From Brachybacterium endophyticum (lineage in GTDB: Bacteria; Actinomycetota; Actinomycetes; Actinomycetales; Dermabacteraceae): a stretch of DNA of 64,000 nucleotides. Position numbers and translations under genes: made by a program. The stretch spans positions 310,001 to 374,000 of the forward strand of contig NZ_QFKX01000001.1 of assembly GCF_003130585.1 (NCBI RefSeq), given 5' to 3'. Below are positions 26,743-37,437 of the stretch, one piece after another (within the stretch, counting starts at the first letter, position 1; the number at the start of each line of letters is the position of its first letter). The notes beneath the pieces were generated by a model, which did no database searches, was not told the origin of the DNA, and saw nothing but the letters and a program-made list of their open reading frames with translations.

Positions 26743-26834
26743 GGGCTGCCTCGAGGAGGTGAGGGGGATGGCCGGCGGTGCCGGGCGGCGTCCTGGGGGA
26801 GGGGAGGCCGACGTGAGGCAGGACACCACCGTTC

Positions 26835-26855
26835 GTTCCGGCGTGCCGCCGGAAC
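26835..26855. promoter_or_regulatory. Perfect inverted repeat upstream of the subtilase, candidate operator
   Basis: GTTCCGGC-GTGCC-GCCGGAAC: 8-bp arms, five-base spacer, 93 bp before the protease ATG in the divergent gap. A further half site CGTTCCG occurs at 26870-26876. The arrangement suits a dimeric repressor or activator. An RNA hairpin is the alternative. Confidence 0.45.
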
Positions 26856-26917
26856 CGGAAGTCCGAGACCGTTCCGTGATCATCCCGTGACCCGCGGGAG
26901 CGAGCACGGATCGACCA

Positions 26918-26946
26918 CCAATCCGGTTCGCGAAGTGCTCCGAACT
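26918..26946 (+). promoter_or_regulatory. Candidate SigK-type promoter of the CHRD gene
   Basis: CCAATCC at 26918-26924 and CCGAACT at 26940-26946 are spaced like an ECF promoter. As I recall, the mycobacterial SigK consensus is CCATCC and CCGAAT with a 16-17 base spacer, so the match is partial, with a slightly short spacer. The sigK gene is 3 kb away in the same block. Confidence 0.3.
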
Positions 26947-27005
26947 CCCCGTGTCACCGTCCCCTGCGGCGGATCCGTCGCACGGTGACCACGAACGGAG
27001 ACATC

Positions 27006-27776
27006 ATGCGCACGACGATGAAGTCCATCTCTCTGATGGCCGCCACCATGGCCGTGGTCGGCTTCGGTGCGACCGCCCCCGCGCTCGCCGAGGGCAGCGG
27101 CTCCACCAGCTACCAGGCAGACCTCACCCAGCTCAACGACTCCGGCGCCTCGGGCACCGCGTGGGTCACCCTCGACGGCAACCAGGCCACGGTGAAGATG
27201 GATACCAAGGGCTTGCTCGAAGGGGCGCCGCACGCCCAGCACATCCACATCGGTGGAGCCGGCCAGTGCCCCGACCCGGACATGGAGGGCAGCGGAGTCG
27301 ACGGCGCGATCCGGACCAGCGATGCCATGGACGACTACGGCATGATCGGTGCCTCGCTGACCACCAAGGGCGGTACGTCCCCCGACAACGGTCTGGACGT
27401 GAAGAGCTTCCCCACCGGTGACGGGCACTACGAGCGGACCTTCACCGTCTCGGACGACGTCGCCTCCTCGCTGAAGGACGGCAAGGCGGTCGTGGTGCTG
27501 CACGGCGTGGACCACAACGGCAGCGGGAAGTACGACGGCGACCAGATGTCCGACCTGGACGACTCGCTGCCCAGCGAGGCGACCGACCCGGCCGCCTGCG
27601 GTGAGCTCACCGCCAGCCAGATGTCCGACATGCCGCAGGGTGGCGTCGAGACCGGTGACGGCACCACCGCCGGCATCCAGGACGCGGGCATCCTCGCGGC
27701 CGGTGGTGCTCTGGTCGCGGCCGGCATCGTCGGCACCGTCGTGAGCCGTCGTCGCAGCGCCCGCTCGGAGAAGTGA
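27006..27776 (+). CDS. CHRD-domain surface protein with C-terminal membrane anchor
   Basis: Encodes 256 residues. CGGAG lies before the ATG at 27006. A signal peptide ends near ALAEG (residue 30). The CHRD domain spans about 35-160 and carries the family's His motif HAQHIHIGG (His76, His79, His81) and VVLHGVDHNGSGKYDGD. The C-terminus has a Thr/Gly linker, one helix (AGILAAGGALVAAGIVGTVV) and the basic tail SRRRSARSEK. There is no LPXTG-like motif, so it is membrane- rather than sortase-anchored. Function of bacterial CHRD proteins is unknown; the clustered His residues could bind metal (inference). A sortase gene follows after 31 bp, as in many actinobacteria. Confidence 0.85.
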   Translation: MRTTMKSISLMAATMAVVGFGATAPALAEGSGSTSYQADLTQLNDSGASGTAWVTLDGNQATVKMDTKGLLEGAPHAQHIHIGGAGQCPDPDMEGSGVDGAIRTSDAMDDYGMIGASLTTKGGTSPDNGLDVKSFPTGDGHYERTFTVSDDVASSLKDGKAVVVLHGVDHNGSGKYDGDQMSDLDDSLPSEATDPAACGELTASQMSDMPQGGVETGDGTTAGIQDAGILAAGGALVAAGIVGTVVSRRRSARSEK

Positions 27777-27807
27777 GAGCCGAGCAGGAGACGATGAGAA
27801 GGCCTGC

Positions 27808-28539
27808 ATGAGCAGGACGCGGAAGGAACGCCGCCGCGGCGGTCGCCTCTGGGTGACCGCCGCGAGCGGCGCTCTGTGCGTGCTGGGACTGGTGCTCGTG
27901 CTCATCGCTCTGCAGGCCCAGCAGCCGGCGCCGCCGCAGGCGCCCGCCGCCGCGTCCGCGACGTCGAGCTCCCCGAGCCCCGGCTCCGATGCGTCGAGCA
28001 CGGCGCCCTCGCGCAGCACCTCACCCTCGGCCGACGCGCCTGACCGGTCCACTCGGGACCGGTCCACCCCGCCGAAGGCGCTGCCGGCCTCCGAGCCCAC
28101 ACGCGTGCGTGTCGACCACCGGGACATCGACGGCAGCGTGTTCGGCATCGACCTCGCGAAGGACGGCTCCCTTCCCACCCCCAGCGGGGCGCGCAAGGAC
28201 GATGCCGCCTGGTTCGAGGGGTCCCCTACTCCCGGTGAGGCCGGCCCCGCCGTGATCGAGGGGCACGTGACCTACAGCGGCGAGCCCTCGGTGTTCTTCG
28301 AGCTGGGGGCCGTGCGAACGGGCGACCGGGTCACCGTGGACCGCGAGGACGGCAGGTCGGCCACTTTCGAGGTCTATGACGTCGGCCGCTCCCCCAAGCA
28401 CTCCTTCCCCACCTGGGCCGTGTACGAGAACACGCCCGGCCCCGAGCTGCGGATGATCACCTGCGGCGGCGCGGTCGACGCGTCCGGCCGCCACTCGGAC
28501 AACGTCATCGTGTTCGCGCGGATGGTCGACGGCCGATGA
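27808..28539 (+). CDS. Class F sortase
   Basis: Encodes 243 residues: a short basic tail, one N-terminal helix (ALCVLGLVLVLIAL), a Ser/Pro/Ala-rich spacer to about residue 95, then the sortase beta-barrel. The catalytic triad is His153 (IEGHVTY), Cys219 (MITCGGAVD) and Arg238 (VIVFARM). Class F enzymes act on the outer face of the membrane; their physiological substrates are mostly unknown. The neighbour CHRD protein is a natural candidate partner, though it shows no clear sorting signal. The two are 31 bp apart and probably form one transcript, which converges on rskA. Confidence 0.88.
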   Translation: MSRTRKERRRGGRLWVTAASGALCVLGLVLVLIALQAQQPAPPQAPAAASATSSSPSPGSDASSTAPSRSTSPSADAPDRSTRDRSTPPKALPASEPTRVRVDHRDIDGSVFGIDLAKDGSLPTPSGARKDDAAWFEGSPTPGEAGPAVIEGHVTYSGEPSVFFELGAVRTGDRVTVDREDGRSATFEVYDVGRSPKHSFPTWAVYENTPGPELRMITCGGAVDASGRHSDNVIVFARMVDGR

Positions 28540-28576
28540 GGTCTCCAGCGTCCCTCTAATGGGCTGCCGCTGCCCC

Positions 28577-29332
28577 TCAGCTGTAGTCGAGGGCGAGGAA
28601 CGGGTCGCTCGTGGGCTGCTCGGACCCGCCCGACGGCTCCAGGGTGACGGCTGCGCCGTCGGCCGCGTCGGCCGGCACCAGGACGCGGGCGTCGCCGTTC
28701 TCGCCCGGGCGCAGCAGTCCCGCGCTGGCGGCCTTCCCCTTGGCGAGGCTCCATACCTGGTAGTCGCGCCCGGACGGTGCGGGGTCCATGCCCTCGACCT
28801 CGAGCACCGAGCTGCTGCGCGACGAGGAATGGGTGAGGGTGACCTGTGCCGACTTCCAGGTCGCGCGATACGTCCGCGCGTCCTGTGCGTCCAGGACCTG
28901 GTCGATGTCCTTCTCCTCCTCGGAACGCCAGGGGCGGGCGACCACGACGCCGGTGGCCACCAGTGCGCTCGCGGCCAGGGCGAACCCGCCGCCGATCAGC
29001 GCGCGACGTGAGAGCCGCGAGGAGGGGGCCTCGGCGCGTGCGGGGTCCGACGTGGCCGGCGCCGGCTGCTCCTGCGCTGCCGCCTCGGCGCGCACCGCCC
29101 CGAGCACGCTCTCGCGCAGCCTGGGCGGAGGCGGGGTCTCGAGTCCGGTGGAGAGGTCCGCGGCGGTCTCGCGCAGGGAGTCCAGGAGGTCACGGCAGCC
29201 CGGGCAGTCGGCCAGGTGCGCGTCGACCACGGTCTGGTCATCGGGGTCCAGGGCGTCGAGCGCCGAGGCGGCGACGAGCGACTCGAGCTCCTCGTGATCC
29301 AGGGGATCCCGGTTCCTGCGGTCCTCGCTCAT
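28577..29332 (-). CDS. rskA: Anti-sigma factor RskA
   Basis: Encodes 251 residues. The cytoplasmic N-terminus has the zinc anti-sigma motif H-x3-C-x2-C in VDAHLADCPGCRDLL. A single helix (ALIGGGFALAASALVATGVVV) spans about residues 115-136. The extracytoplasmic RskA C-terminal domain contains WKSAQVTLTHSSS, YQVWSLAKGK and AVTLEPSGGSEQPT. It should hold SigK inactive at the membrane and release it after regulated proteolysis. Its ATG overlaps the sigK stop by ATGA, the standard coupled arrangement. Confidence 0.9.
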   Translation of the reverse strand: MSEDRRNRDPLDHEELESLVAASALDALDPDDQTVVDAHLADCPGCRDLLDSLRETAADLSTGLETPPPPRLRESVLGAVRAEAAAQEQPAPATSDPARAEAPSSRLSRRALIGGGFALAASALVATGVVVARPWRSEEEKDIDQVLDAQDARTYRATWKSAQVTLTHSSSRSSSVLEVEGMDPAPSGRDYQVWSLAKGKAASAGLLRPGENGDARVLVPADAADGAAVTLEPSGGSEQPTSDPFLALDYS

Positions 29333-29934
29333 GACTCCTCCTCTCTGCGCTGTGTCGTGCCCATGAGCCGTCTCAGGGTGAGCAGGCCGTCCCTGATCCT
29401 CGTCTTCGCGGTCCCCAGGGGGATGCCGAGGTGCGAGGCGACCTGCGTGTGCGTGAGTCCGTCGAGATAGGCCAGGCGGACGGCCTCGCCCTGTCGCTCG
29501 GAGAGCTGGGCGAGCGCCGAGCGCACCTGCTGCGCCTCGAGGCCCCCGAGCGCCTCCTCGCTGGTGGGGTCCGGCTCCTCCGTGTGTGATCGGGATTCGT
29601 AGGCGACGTCCCGATCGGATTGCGATTGTGACGAGCGCACCCTGTCCACGGCGCGCCGGTGGGCGAGCATCAGGATCCACCCCGGGGCCGAGCCGCGGGA
29701 GGGGTCGAAGGAGGCGGCCCGACGGAACACCTCGAGGTAGACCTCCTGGGTGACTTCCTCGGCCTGCGCGGGATCGCGCAGCACCCGCAGCACCAGCCCG
29801 TAGACGCGCGCGCTGGTGGCGTCGTAGAGAGCGGGGAAGGCGTCCGCGTCACCGGCGGCGACGGCGAGGAGCGCCTCGCGGACCACGTCCGTGGAGGGAG
29901 GATCCCCGGCGGGTCCTTCGGACGTCGACGTCAT
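29329..29934 (-). CDS. sigK: ECF RNA polymerase sigma factor SigK
   Basis: Encodes 201 residues. Region 2 is present (DAFPALYDATSARVYGLVLR, DPAQAEEVTQEVYLEVFRRA, GSAPGWILMLAHRRAVDRVR). Region 4 ends with a helix-turn-helix (THTQVASHLGIPLGTAKTRIRDGLLTLRRLM). The partner rskA overlaps its end, which fixes the SigK class. The upstream copC-copD gene ends 34 bp before the ATG on the same strand, so sigK appears to be the tail of a copper operon. Likely targets nearby are the CHRD and sortase genes, whose upstream DNA has a partial SigK-type promoter. Confidence 0.9.
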   Translation of the reverse strand: MTSTSEGPAGDPPSTDVVREALLAVAAGDADAFPALYDATSARVYGLVLRVLRDPAQAEEVTQEVYLEVFRRAASFDPSRGSAPGWILMLAHRRAVDRVRSSQSQSDRDVAYESRSHTEEPDPTSEEALGGLEAQQVRSALAQLSERQGEAVRLAYLDGLTHTQVASHLGIPLGTAKTRIRDGLLTLRRLMGTTQRREEES

Positions 29935-29968
29935 CCGGCCATCCTAGGGGCCGGGGAACGGGGCGGGG

Positions 29969-31636
29969 TCACCGGACGTCGAGCGGGAACGTCGCGACCG
30001 GGGAGGTGAACTCGTCGACCTGGCTGGTGACCTGGACCTGCCAGCTGCCGGAGGCGGGCAGGGTGAGATCGGCGGTGCAGGAGCCGTCCCCGTCGCAGCT
30101 GGGGTGCGCCGTGATCGGCCCGATGTCCTGCTGCTCCTGGGTCGCGGTGATGCGCGGATGGCGGTCCTGGAGGGGGTCTCCCCGATAGGTGAGCGTCACG
30201 GTGAGGGTGTTCTTCCCGCGGGTGCCCGGCTCCACGGTCCCGTCCACGGTGAGGCCCTGCGAGCTCGCGTGGACCGGCTGCGGCCGGCTCATGGAGTCCA
30301 TCGAGTGCTCGTGAGGACTGAGGTTCACCAGGGCTCCGGTCACCACGAGCACTCCGATCAGGAGCGCCGCTTCCCGTCGCATGAGGCGCAGCAGCTGCTC
30401 CCAGGGCGCGCTCGCCGTGGTGACGGCGGGCAGCAGTCGGGTGCGGTTCCACGCGGCAAGGCCGACGGTCACGGCGACGACGACCAGCTTGATCAGCAGC
30501 GTGCGCCCCCAGGGCGTGGTGACGAGCCCGGACGGCGAGTCCAGGATCAGCACGGCCATCACGATCCCGCTCGCCGCGAGGGCGAGGACGCTGATCAGGG
30601 CGGCAAGGGAGAACCGGCGCACGACCGCCACCGCCTCGTCGGTGCTCCCGTCGCGGCGGAGCGCGGCGAGAACGGCGATCGTCCCGATCATCCCGCCCGA
30701 CCACACCGCACCCGCGAGCAGGTGGGCGGCATCGGCGACCAGCATCAGGGGCCGGGGCCCGATCGAGGCCGAGTGCCCGACGAGCATCGGGGCGAGCAGG
30801 GCCAGCAGCGCCCCGGGGACGGCGAGCACCGGGCGACGCGCACCCCCGGCGACGATGACGAGGGCGGCGCCGAGGACGACCGCGACCGCGCCGAGGACCT
30901 GCTGACGGGCGAGACCGTCGACCCAGTGCGACCAGCCGGCGGCGTCGGCCGCGGAGACCGGCACCAGCAGCACGCTCGCGGCCGCGGCGACCAGGGCGAG
31001 TCCGCGGAGGATCCGCGTGGCGCGAGGCGATGCCAGCACCGAGCGCGCGGCCTGGGAGCGGGTCACCAGAGCGGCGCACAGCAGGATGCCCACCGTCACC
31101 AGCAGCGCGACGTACTGGAGGACGGTGAGGACGCCGACCACCACTGCTGCGAGGGAACCGGACTCCTCGTGCATGTCGGACGCCGAGGCGGTGGACGTGT
31201 CGGAGGGGGAGGAGGGCGCGCCCACCGAGAAGGTGACCGCACCCGCCACGGGGTGGCCGTCGGCCGAGACCACCCGGTAGGTGAGCGTGTAGGACCCCTT
31301 CGGCAGGTCGTCGGGCAGGTCCGTGACGACGCTGTCGTCCCGGGCGTGCGGGGCGAGGGCGGTCGAGGACCCGTCCGGGCGGATCAGGGAGGTCGCGCCG
31401 GTCACCGGGCGGACGTGCTCGTCGAAGGTGAGCGTGGCCTGTCGGGGCGCGTCGGAGACGACGGCGCCGTCCCCCGGGGTGCTGTCCTCGAGCTGCGCAT
31501 GGGCGAGCGCGGGCGTCGCGCCCGTCAGCAGCAGGAGCAGCCCGAGCAGGGTGCCCAGGGCCAGGCGCGCTGCGCGGCGCCGAGGCGTCTCCGGAGAGCT
31601 GCCTCGGCGCCGCACGGTACGGGCGCGGAGGGTCAC
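29969..31636 (-). CDS. CopC-CopD fusion with C-terminal YtkA-like domain
   Basis: Encodes 555 residues. A GTG start at 31636 is supported by GTGA overlap with the upstream ycnI stop. A signal peptide leads to a CopC domain whose mature N-terminus AHAQLEDSTP supplies His46, with a second ligand His128 in SADGHPVAG. The CopD part (about 160-450) has eight or so membrane helices with conserved His-containing segments (ADAAHLLAGAVWSGGMIG). The last ~100 residues, after SPHEHSMDSM, form an extra beta domain (TVTLTYRGDP ... DLTLPASGSWQVQV) resembling YtkA/FixH. CopC and CopD are thought to carry copper across or into the membrane; the third domain may bind copper too. Confidence 0.88.
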   Translation of the reverse strand: MTLRARTVRRRGSSPETPRRRAARLALGTLLGLLLLLTGATPALAHAQLEDSTPGDGAVVSDAPRQATLTFDEHVRPVTGATSLIRPDGSSTALAPHARDDSVVTDLPDDLPKGSYTLTYRVVSADGHPVAGAVTFSVGAPSSPSDTSTASASDMHEESGSLAAVVVGVLTVLQYVALLVTVGILLCAALVTRSQAARSVLASPRATRILRGLALVAAAASVLLVPVSAADAAGWSHWVDGLARQQVLGAVAVVLGAALVIVAGGARRPVLAVPGALLALLAPMLVGHSASIGPRPLMLVADAAHLLAGAVWSGGMIGTIAVLAALRRDGSTDEAVAVVRRFSLAALISVLALAASGIVMAVLILDSPSGLVTTPWGRTLLIKLVVVAVTVGLAAWNRTRLLPAVTTASAPWEQLLRLMRREAALLIGVLVVTGALVNLSPHEHSMDSMSRPQPVHASSQGLTVDGTVEPGTRGKNTLTVTLTYRGDPLQDRHPRITATQEQQDIGPITAHPSCDGDGSCTADLTLPASGSWQVQVTSQVDEFTSPVATFPLDVR

Positions 31637-32376
31637 CGCCGCCTGCGCACGGTCAGCAGCGCGGCGAGGCCGCTGAGCAGTCCCAGGGCGCCGACCACGA
31701 GGCTGACCACCACGAGCGCGGTGGTGGTCCCGTCCATGCCGGCCTGCGAATGCGAGCTCGACGCGGTCGACGCCGCGGCGCCGCCACCGGCGTCCGATTC
31801 CGAGCCGCCCTTCGCATCCGAGCTGCCCTTCGCATCGACCGCCACGGACGGCGCCGGGTGCTCGACGTCGTCCTCGCTCTGCCCCTTCGCGGGGAGCTGG
31901 GTCCACGAGGTGCTGCCGTCCTCGCAGGTCTGCACGGTCGGGAAGGTCAGGGTGGGCCCCGCGGCGTCCTCCGGGATCTGCAGGGAGAGCTCGAAGGTGT
32001 CCCGCTGGCCGTCGGGGAGCGGCGTCTTCGCGGTGTAGACGACCTGGTCCGGGCGCTCGGTGACCTCGTTGCCGTCGGCGTCGGTGGTGGGCTTCGAGAG
32101 CTTCTCGGTCTTCGTCGTGACGTCATAGAAGGGGGAGCGGGTCGGCGTGATCTCCTGGACGCCGTCGGGCACCTTGATCGCGACCTTCGTGGTGGGGGAG
32201 CCATCGCAGCCGTGGGGGACGCTGAGGGTGACCACGGTGTGGTCGCCGGCGGCGGTCTCCGAGGCGGTCGCGGTGACGTGGGCCTGGGCTGCGGCGGGGA
32301 CCGCGAAGGCCAGGCCGGCGGCACCGAGGGCGAGCATGCCGCGGGTGAGCAGGGGGCGGCGGCGCTGAGCGGTCAT
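31633..32376 (-). CDS. YcnI family (DUF1775) copper-binding exported protein
   Basis: Encodes 247 residues, GAAGGACGACC before the ATG. The signal peptide is cleaved before the invariant His33 (AQAHVTATASE), which in YcnI proteins binds Cu(II) as the mature N-terminus. The domain shows LSVPHGCDGSPTTKVAIKVP, SPFYDVTT and the later QTCEDGSTSWTQLP, including the conserved Trp. A Ser/Ala/Gly linker, one C-terminal helix (TALVVVSLVVGALGLLSGLA) and RRRR anchor it to the membrane. Gene order ycnI-copC-copD is the standard extracytoplasmic copper set. Confidence 0.9.
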   Translation of the reverse strand: MTAQRRRPLLTRGMLALGAAGLAFAVPAAAQAHVTATASETAAGDHTVVTLSVPHGCDGSPTTKVAIKVPDGVQEITPTRSPFYDVTTKTEKLSKPTTDADGNEVTERPDQVVYTAKTPLPDGQRDTFELSLQIPEDAAGPTLTFPTVQTCEDGSTSWTQLPAKGQSEDDVEHPAPSVAVDAKGSSDAKGGSESDAGGGAAASTASSSHSQAGMDGTTTALVVVSLVVGALGLLSGLAALLTVRRRR

Positions 32377-32468
32377 GGTCGTCCTTCGGGTAGGAGTGGG
32401 AGTGGCGGTGGGGGTGGGCTTCGGGAGCGCGGGGGATTCGGAGCGGCGGACCCGCCGGATGGGGTCCG

Positions 32469-33071
32469 TCACTGGAGCAGCATGGGCCAGCAGGCCGATG
32501 CCATGGCCAGGTCCATGGCGGCCATCGCGAGAAGGCCGGTGCGGCCGGGAGCTGCCTCGCGGGCCTGGGCGAGCACGAGCAGCCCCGAGACCGCGAGGGC
32601 CGCGGTGAACACGATGCCCAGCAGACTCTGCGCGGGCGAGAGCATGGCCATCTGGTGCCCGCCGTCGTGCCCTGCTCCGCCGCCCGGGGACATCACGACG
32701 ACCATCCAGACCATCGCGAGCATCATCACCGCGTGCTGGAGCTGGTGCAGCGGGCCGTGACCGTGCCCCAGGGCGATGTCCTGGCCGTCGGCGCCCTGGG
32801 CCACGGCCTCGGTGCCGCGGGCGATCTGCAGCAGCGCGAGCAGGACGAACCAGCCGGCGGCGAGGGCGTAGAGGAGGATCTGGGGGAGCGACGGCAGCAG
32901 GGACCACCACGGCCAGGACATCGCGACCATCCCGACGCACATCAGCGCGTGCAGCAGATCGCCCACGAGGTCGAAGGGGCGCGCGCGGTGGCGGACCGCG
33001 CTCACCAGCGCGTGGACGCCGAGGGTCGCGAACAGGACGGTGAGGACCACCGTGCCCGTCATCCCGCCCAT
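32469..33071 (-). CDS. DUF5134 family membrane protein
   Basis: Encodes 200 residues with about six membrane helices. It is rich in His and Met near the membrane face (GHGHGPLHQLQHAVMMLAMVWM, then GHDGGHQMAM), as expected for a protein handling copper. DUF5134 proteins are typical neighbours of YcnI/CopC genes in actinobacteria, but no activity is known. AAGAGG precedes the ATG. A perfect TTCTCTAC-N5-GTAGAGAA operator ends 13 bp before the start, so this gene should open the DUF5134-ycnI-copCD-sigK-rskA transcript. Confidence 0.8.
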   Translation of the reverse strand: MGGMTGTVVLTVLFATLGVHALVSAVRHRARPFDLVGDLLHALMCVGMVAMSWPWWSLLPSLPQILLYALAAGWFVLLALLQIARGTEAVAQGADGQDIALGHGHGPLHQLQHAVMMLAMVWMVVVMSPGGGAGHDGGHQMAMLSPAQSLLGIVFTAALAVSGLLVLAQAREAAPGRTGLLAMAAMDLAMASACWPMLLQ

Positions 33072-33083
33072 CGCCGACCTCTT

Positions 33084-33104
33084 TTCTCTACGTCTTGTAG
33101 AGAA
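33084..33104 (-). promoter_or_regulatory. BlaI/CopY-type operator in front of the DUF5134 copper operon
   Basis: TTCTCTAC-GTCTT-GTAGAGAA, perfect 8-bp arms with a five-base spacer. It shares the core TCTAC-N5-GTAGA with the sites upstream of the ctaG-type gene and blaI. On the minus strand the right half TAGAGA could be the -10 element, so a bound repressor would block the promoter. It also follows the copA stop by 34 bp. Confidence 0.7.
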
Positions 33105-33137
33105 GACTAGGGCGGTAGGGGCGCCGCCGCAAATCGC

Positions 33138-35491
<2,354 letters not shown>

Positions 35492-35492
<1 letters not shown>

Positions 35493-37414
35493 CAGCTGCC
35501 CTTCCTGTCCGAGAGCTTCTTGAGCATCTCGTTGTACGCGTCGAACTCGTCGTCGAGGCCGCGGTCGATGTGTCGGTCGCGCCGTCTGGCCTCGACGTCG
35601 TCCTGCCGCGACCACTGCACCCCGAGCGCGATGATCGCGATCACCAGCGGCAGCTCGCCGCCGGCCCAGGCGACGGATCCCGCGACCTGCTGGGAGTGGG
35701 CGAGGTCGGCCCACGGCAGATCGAGGTAGGTGTAGTAGGTCTCGGCGAGGATCGTCGAGCTGGAGATGATCGCGACGCCGAAGAAGGCGTGGAAGGGCAT
35801 CGCGGCCAGGATGTAGCCCAGGCGCCCGATGTGCGGCAGCGGACGCGGGGGCCGGTCCACCCCGATGATCAGGCTGTAGTAGAGGTAGCCGACGATCAGG
35901 AAGTGCAGGTTCATCAGCTGGTGCGCCCAGTGGTAGCGCATCATGATCCCGAACAGCGGCGAGAAGTACAGGCCGTAGTAGCTGCCGATGAACACCACGA
36001 AGACGAGCGCCGGGTGGTAGATCGTGCGCATCACGGGCCAGCTGAGGGCCTGCGAGATCCAGGAGTGCAGGCCCACGGTGCGCGGGTTCGCGGCGCTCCA
36101 GCGCAGCATCAGGGTAATGATCCCGCCCTGCACCAGGAAGATCGGCGCGAGCATCCCCAGGCTCATGTGCACCGCCATGTGCACCCCGAAGTCGGGGGCG
36201 GAGTAGCGGCCGATGCCGGAGTTCGTCGCGATCAGCACCACCAGCCAGCCGGCGATCCACAGCAGCGTGCGCGGGACGGGCCAGCGGTCCCCGCGGCGGC
36301 GCAGCGCGAGCACCATCGCGAGGTAGAGGGCGATCATGGCGAGCGCGATCACGGTGAACAGGAGGTTCAGCCGTCCCGTGCTCAGCAGCACCTGCGCGCT
36401 GGGGGCGACGGGCACCTCGTAGCCCATGAACACCTGGGGGATCGAGGTGGGCACGAAGTATTGCGGCGGCGGGATCCGGGTCATCGCGGCGCCCGCGCCC
36501 AGGAACACCAGCAGCAGCGCGGCGATCGCCGCGCGCCGGCGTCCCGTGATCAGCTCACGGCGGCCGAGGAGCAGCAGCGTCCCGATCGCGATCAGCACCA
36601 CCAGGCGCACGGCTTCGAGAGCGGCGGTCGAGGTGGCCAGGGCGCCCTCGCCCTGAAGCTTGAACCAGGTCAGCACGAGCTCGCACACGAGCGCCGCGGG
36701 CACGCCGATCCGCACCAGCAGGCGCAGGCGGTGGCGGTCGGTCTGCGGGGCCGCGGCCGACCCCAGCAGCGCGTCGATCAGCAGCGGGGCGAGCAGCAGG
36801 CCCACCCCGAGGGTCTGCAGGGTGCCGGCGTCCGAGCCCAGGTCGTGGTTCGGGCCGACCAGGATCTGGCCGACGACCACGGGGGCGAGGATGCCGATGC
36901 AGCCCGCCCACAGGGCCAGCAGCAGGGTCGACCAGCGGCTGGCGAGGAAGGCGCAGGCCGCGATGACCAGTGCGGCGACGGCGCTGACGGCCCAGGCCCG
37001 CGGCATGTAGCCGAAGGTGAAGATCCTGCCCATCGTGCCCGGTTCGAGCACGCGGGAGATGCTGAGCCCGTTGTCGTCCACGGCGCTCAGCACGATGCTC
37101 GCCGCCGAGAGCACGCACCAGGCGATGGCCGCGTACAGCGCGGCCGTGAGATCGGGGGCGGCCTCGACGCGGGAGGCGGTCTTGCGGGTCCGGGTGCGCA
37201 GGAACATGACGGTGACCAGCGCGCCCAGGGTGGCGACGCCGGCCAGGGTCGCGGCGGACTCGACGAGTCCGGCCAGCAGCGAGGTGGTCGCCCCCGGGTA
37301 CTCGCGATGCAGCGCGGTGTACAGCTCTTCGCCCAGGACGGCGTCGGCGAGCACCGCGGGGACGCACACCAGGGCGACCGCCACGGCGATCCACGCGACG
37401 ACTCGTGTTCTCAC
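35492..37414 (-). CDS. CopD/CtaG-like cytochrome c oxidase assembly (copper) membrane protein
   Basis: Encodes 640 residues from GTG at 37414 with about 14-16 membrane helices. The N-terminal half resembles CopD; the C-terminal half matches CtaG_Caa3, with MAVHMSLGMLAPIFL, HPALVFVVFIGSYYGLYF, HWAHQLMNLHFLIVGYLYY and MPFHAFFGVAI holding the conserved His/Met residues. It is thought to hand copper to cytochrome oxidase or into the membrane. A TAGAGT hexamer at 37421-37426 (minus strand) lies six bases before the GTG, so the message is probably leaderless. The same bases belong to a BlaI-type operator. copA follows with a one-base overlap. Confidence 0.88.
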
Positions 37415-37422
37415 GCCAGAAC

Positions 37423-37437
37423 TCTACTTCGTGTAGA
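37423..37437 (-). promoter_or_regulatory. BlaI/CopY-type operator and -10 region of the ctaG-type/copA unit
   Basis: TCTAC-ACGAA-GTAGA on the minus strand (perfect 5-bp arms, five-base spacer). It overlaps the stop codon region of the M56 gene and ends 9 bp before the GTG of the ctaG-type gene. The right arm shares bases with the presumed -10 TAGAGT, so binding should block initiation directly. Confidence 0.65.
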
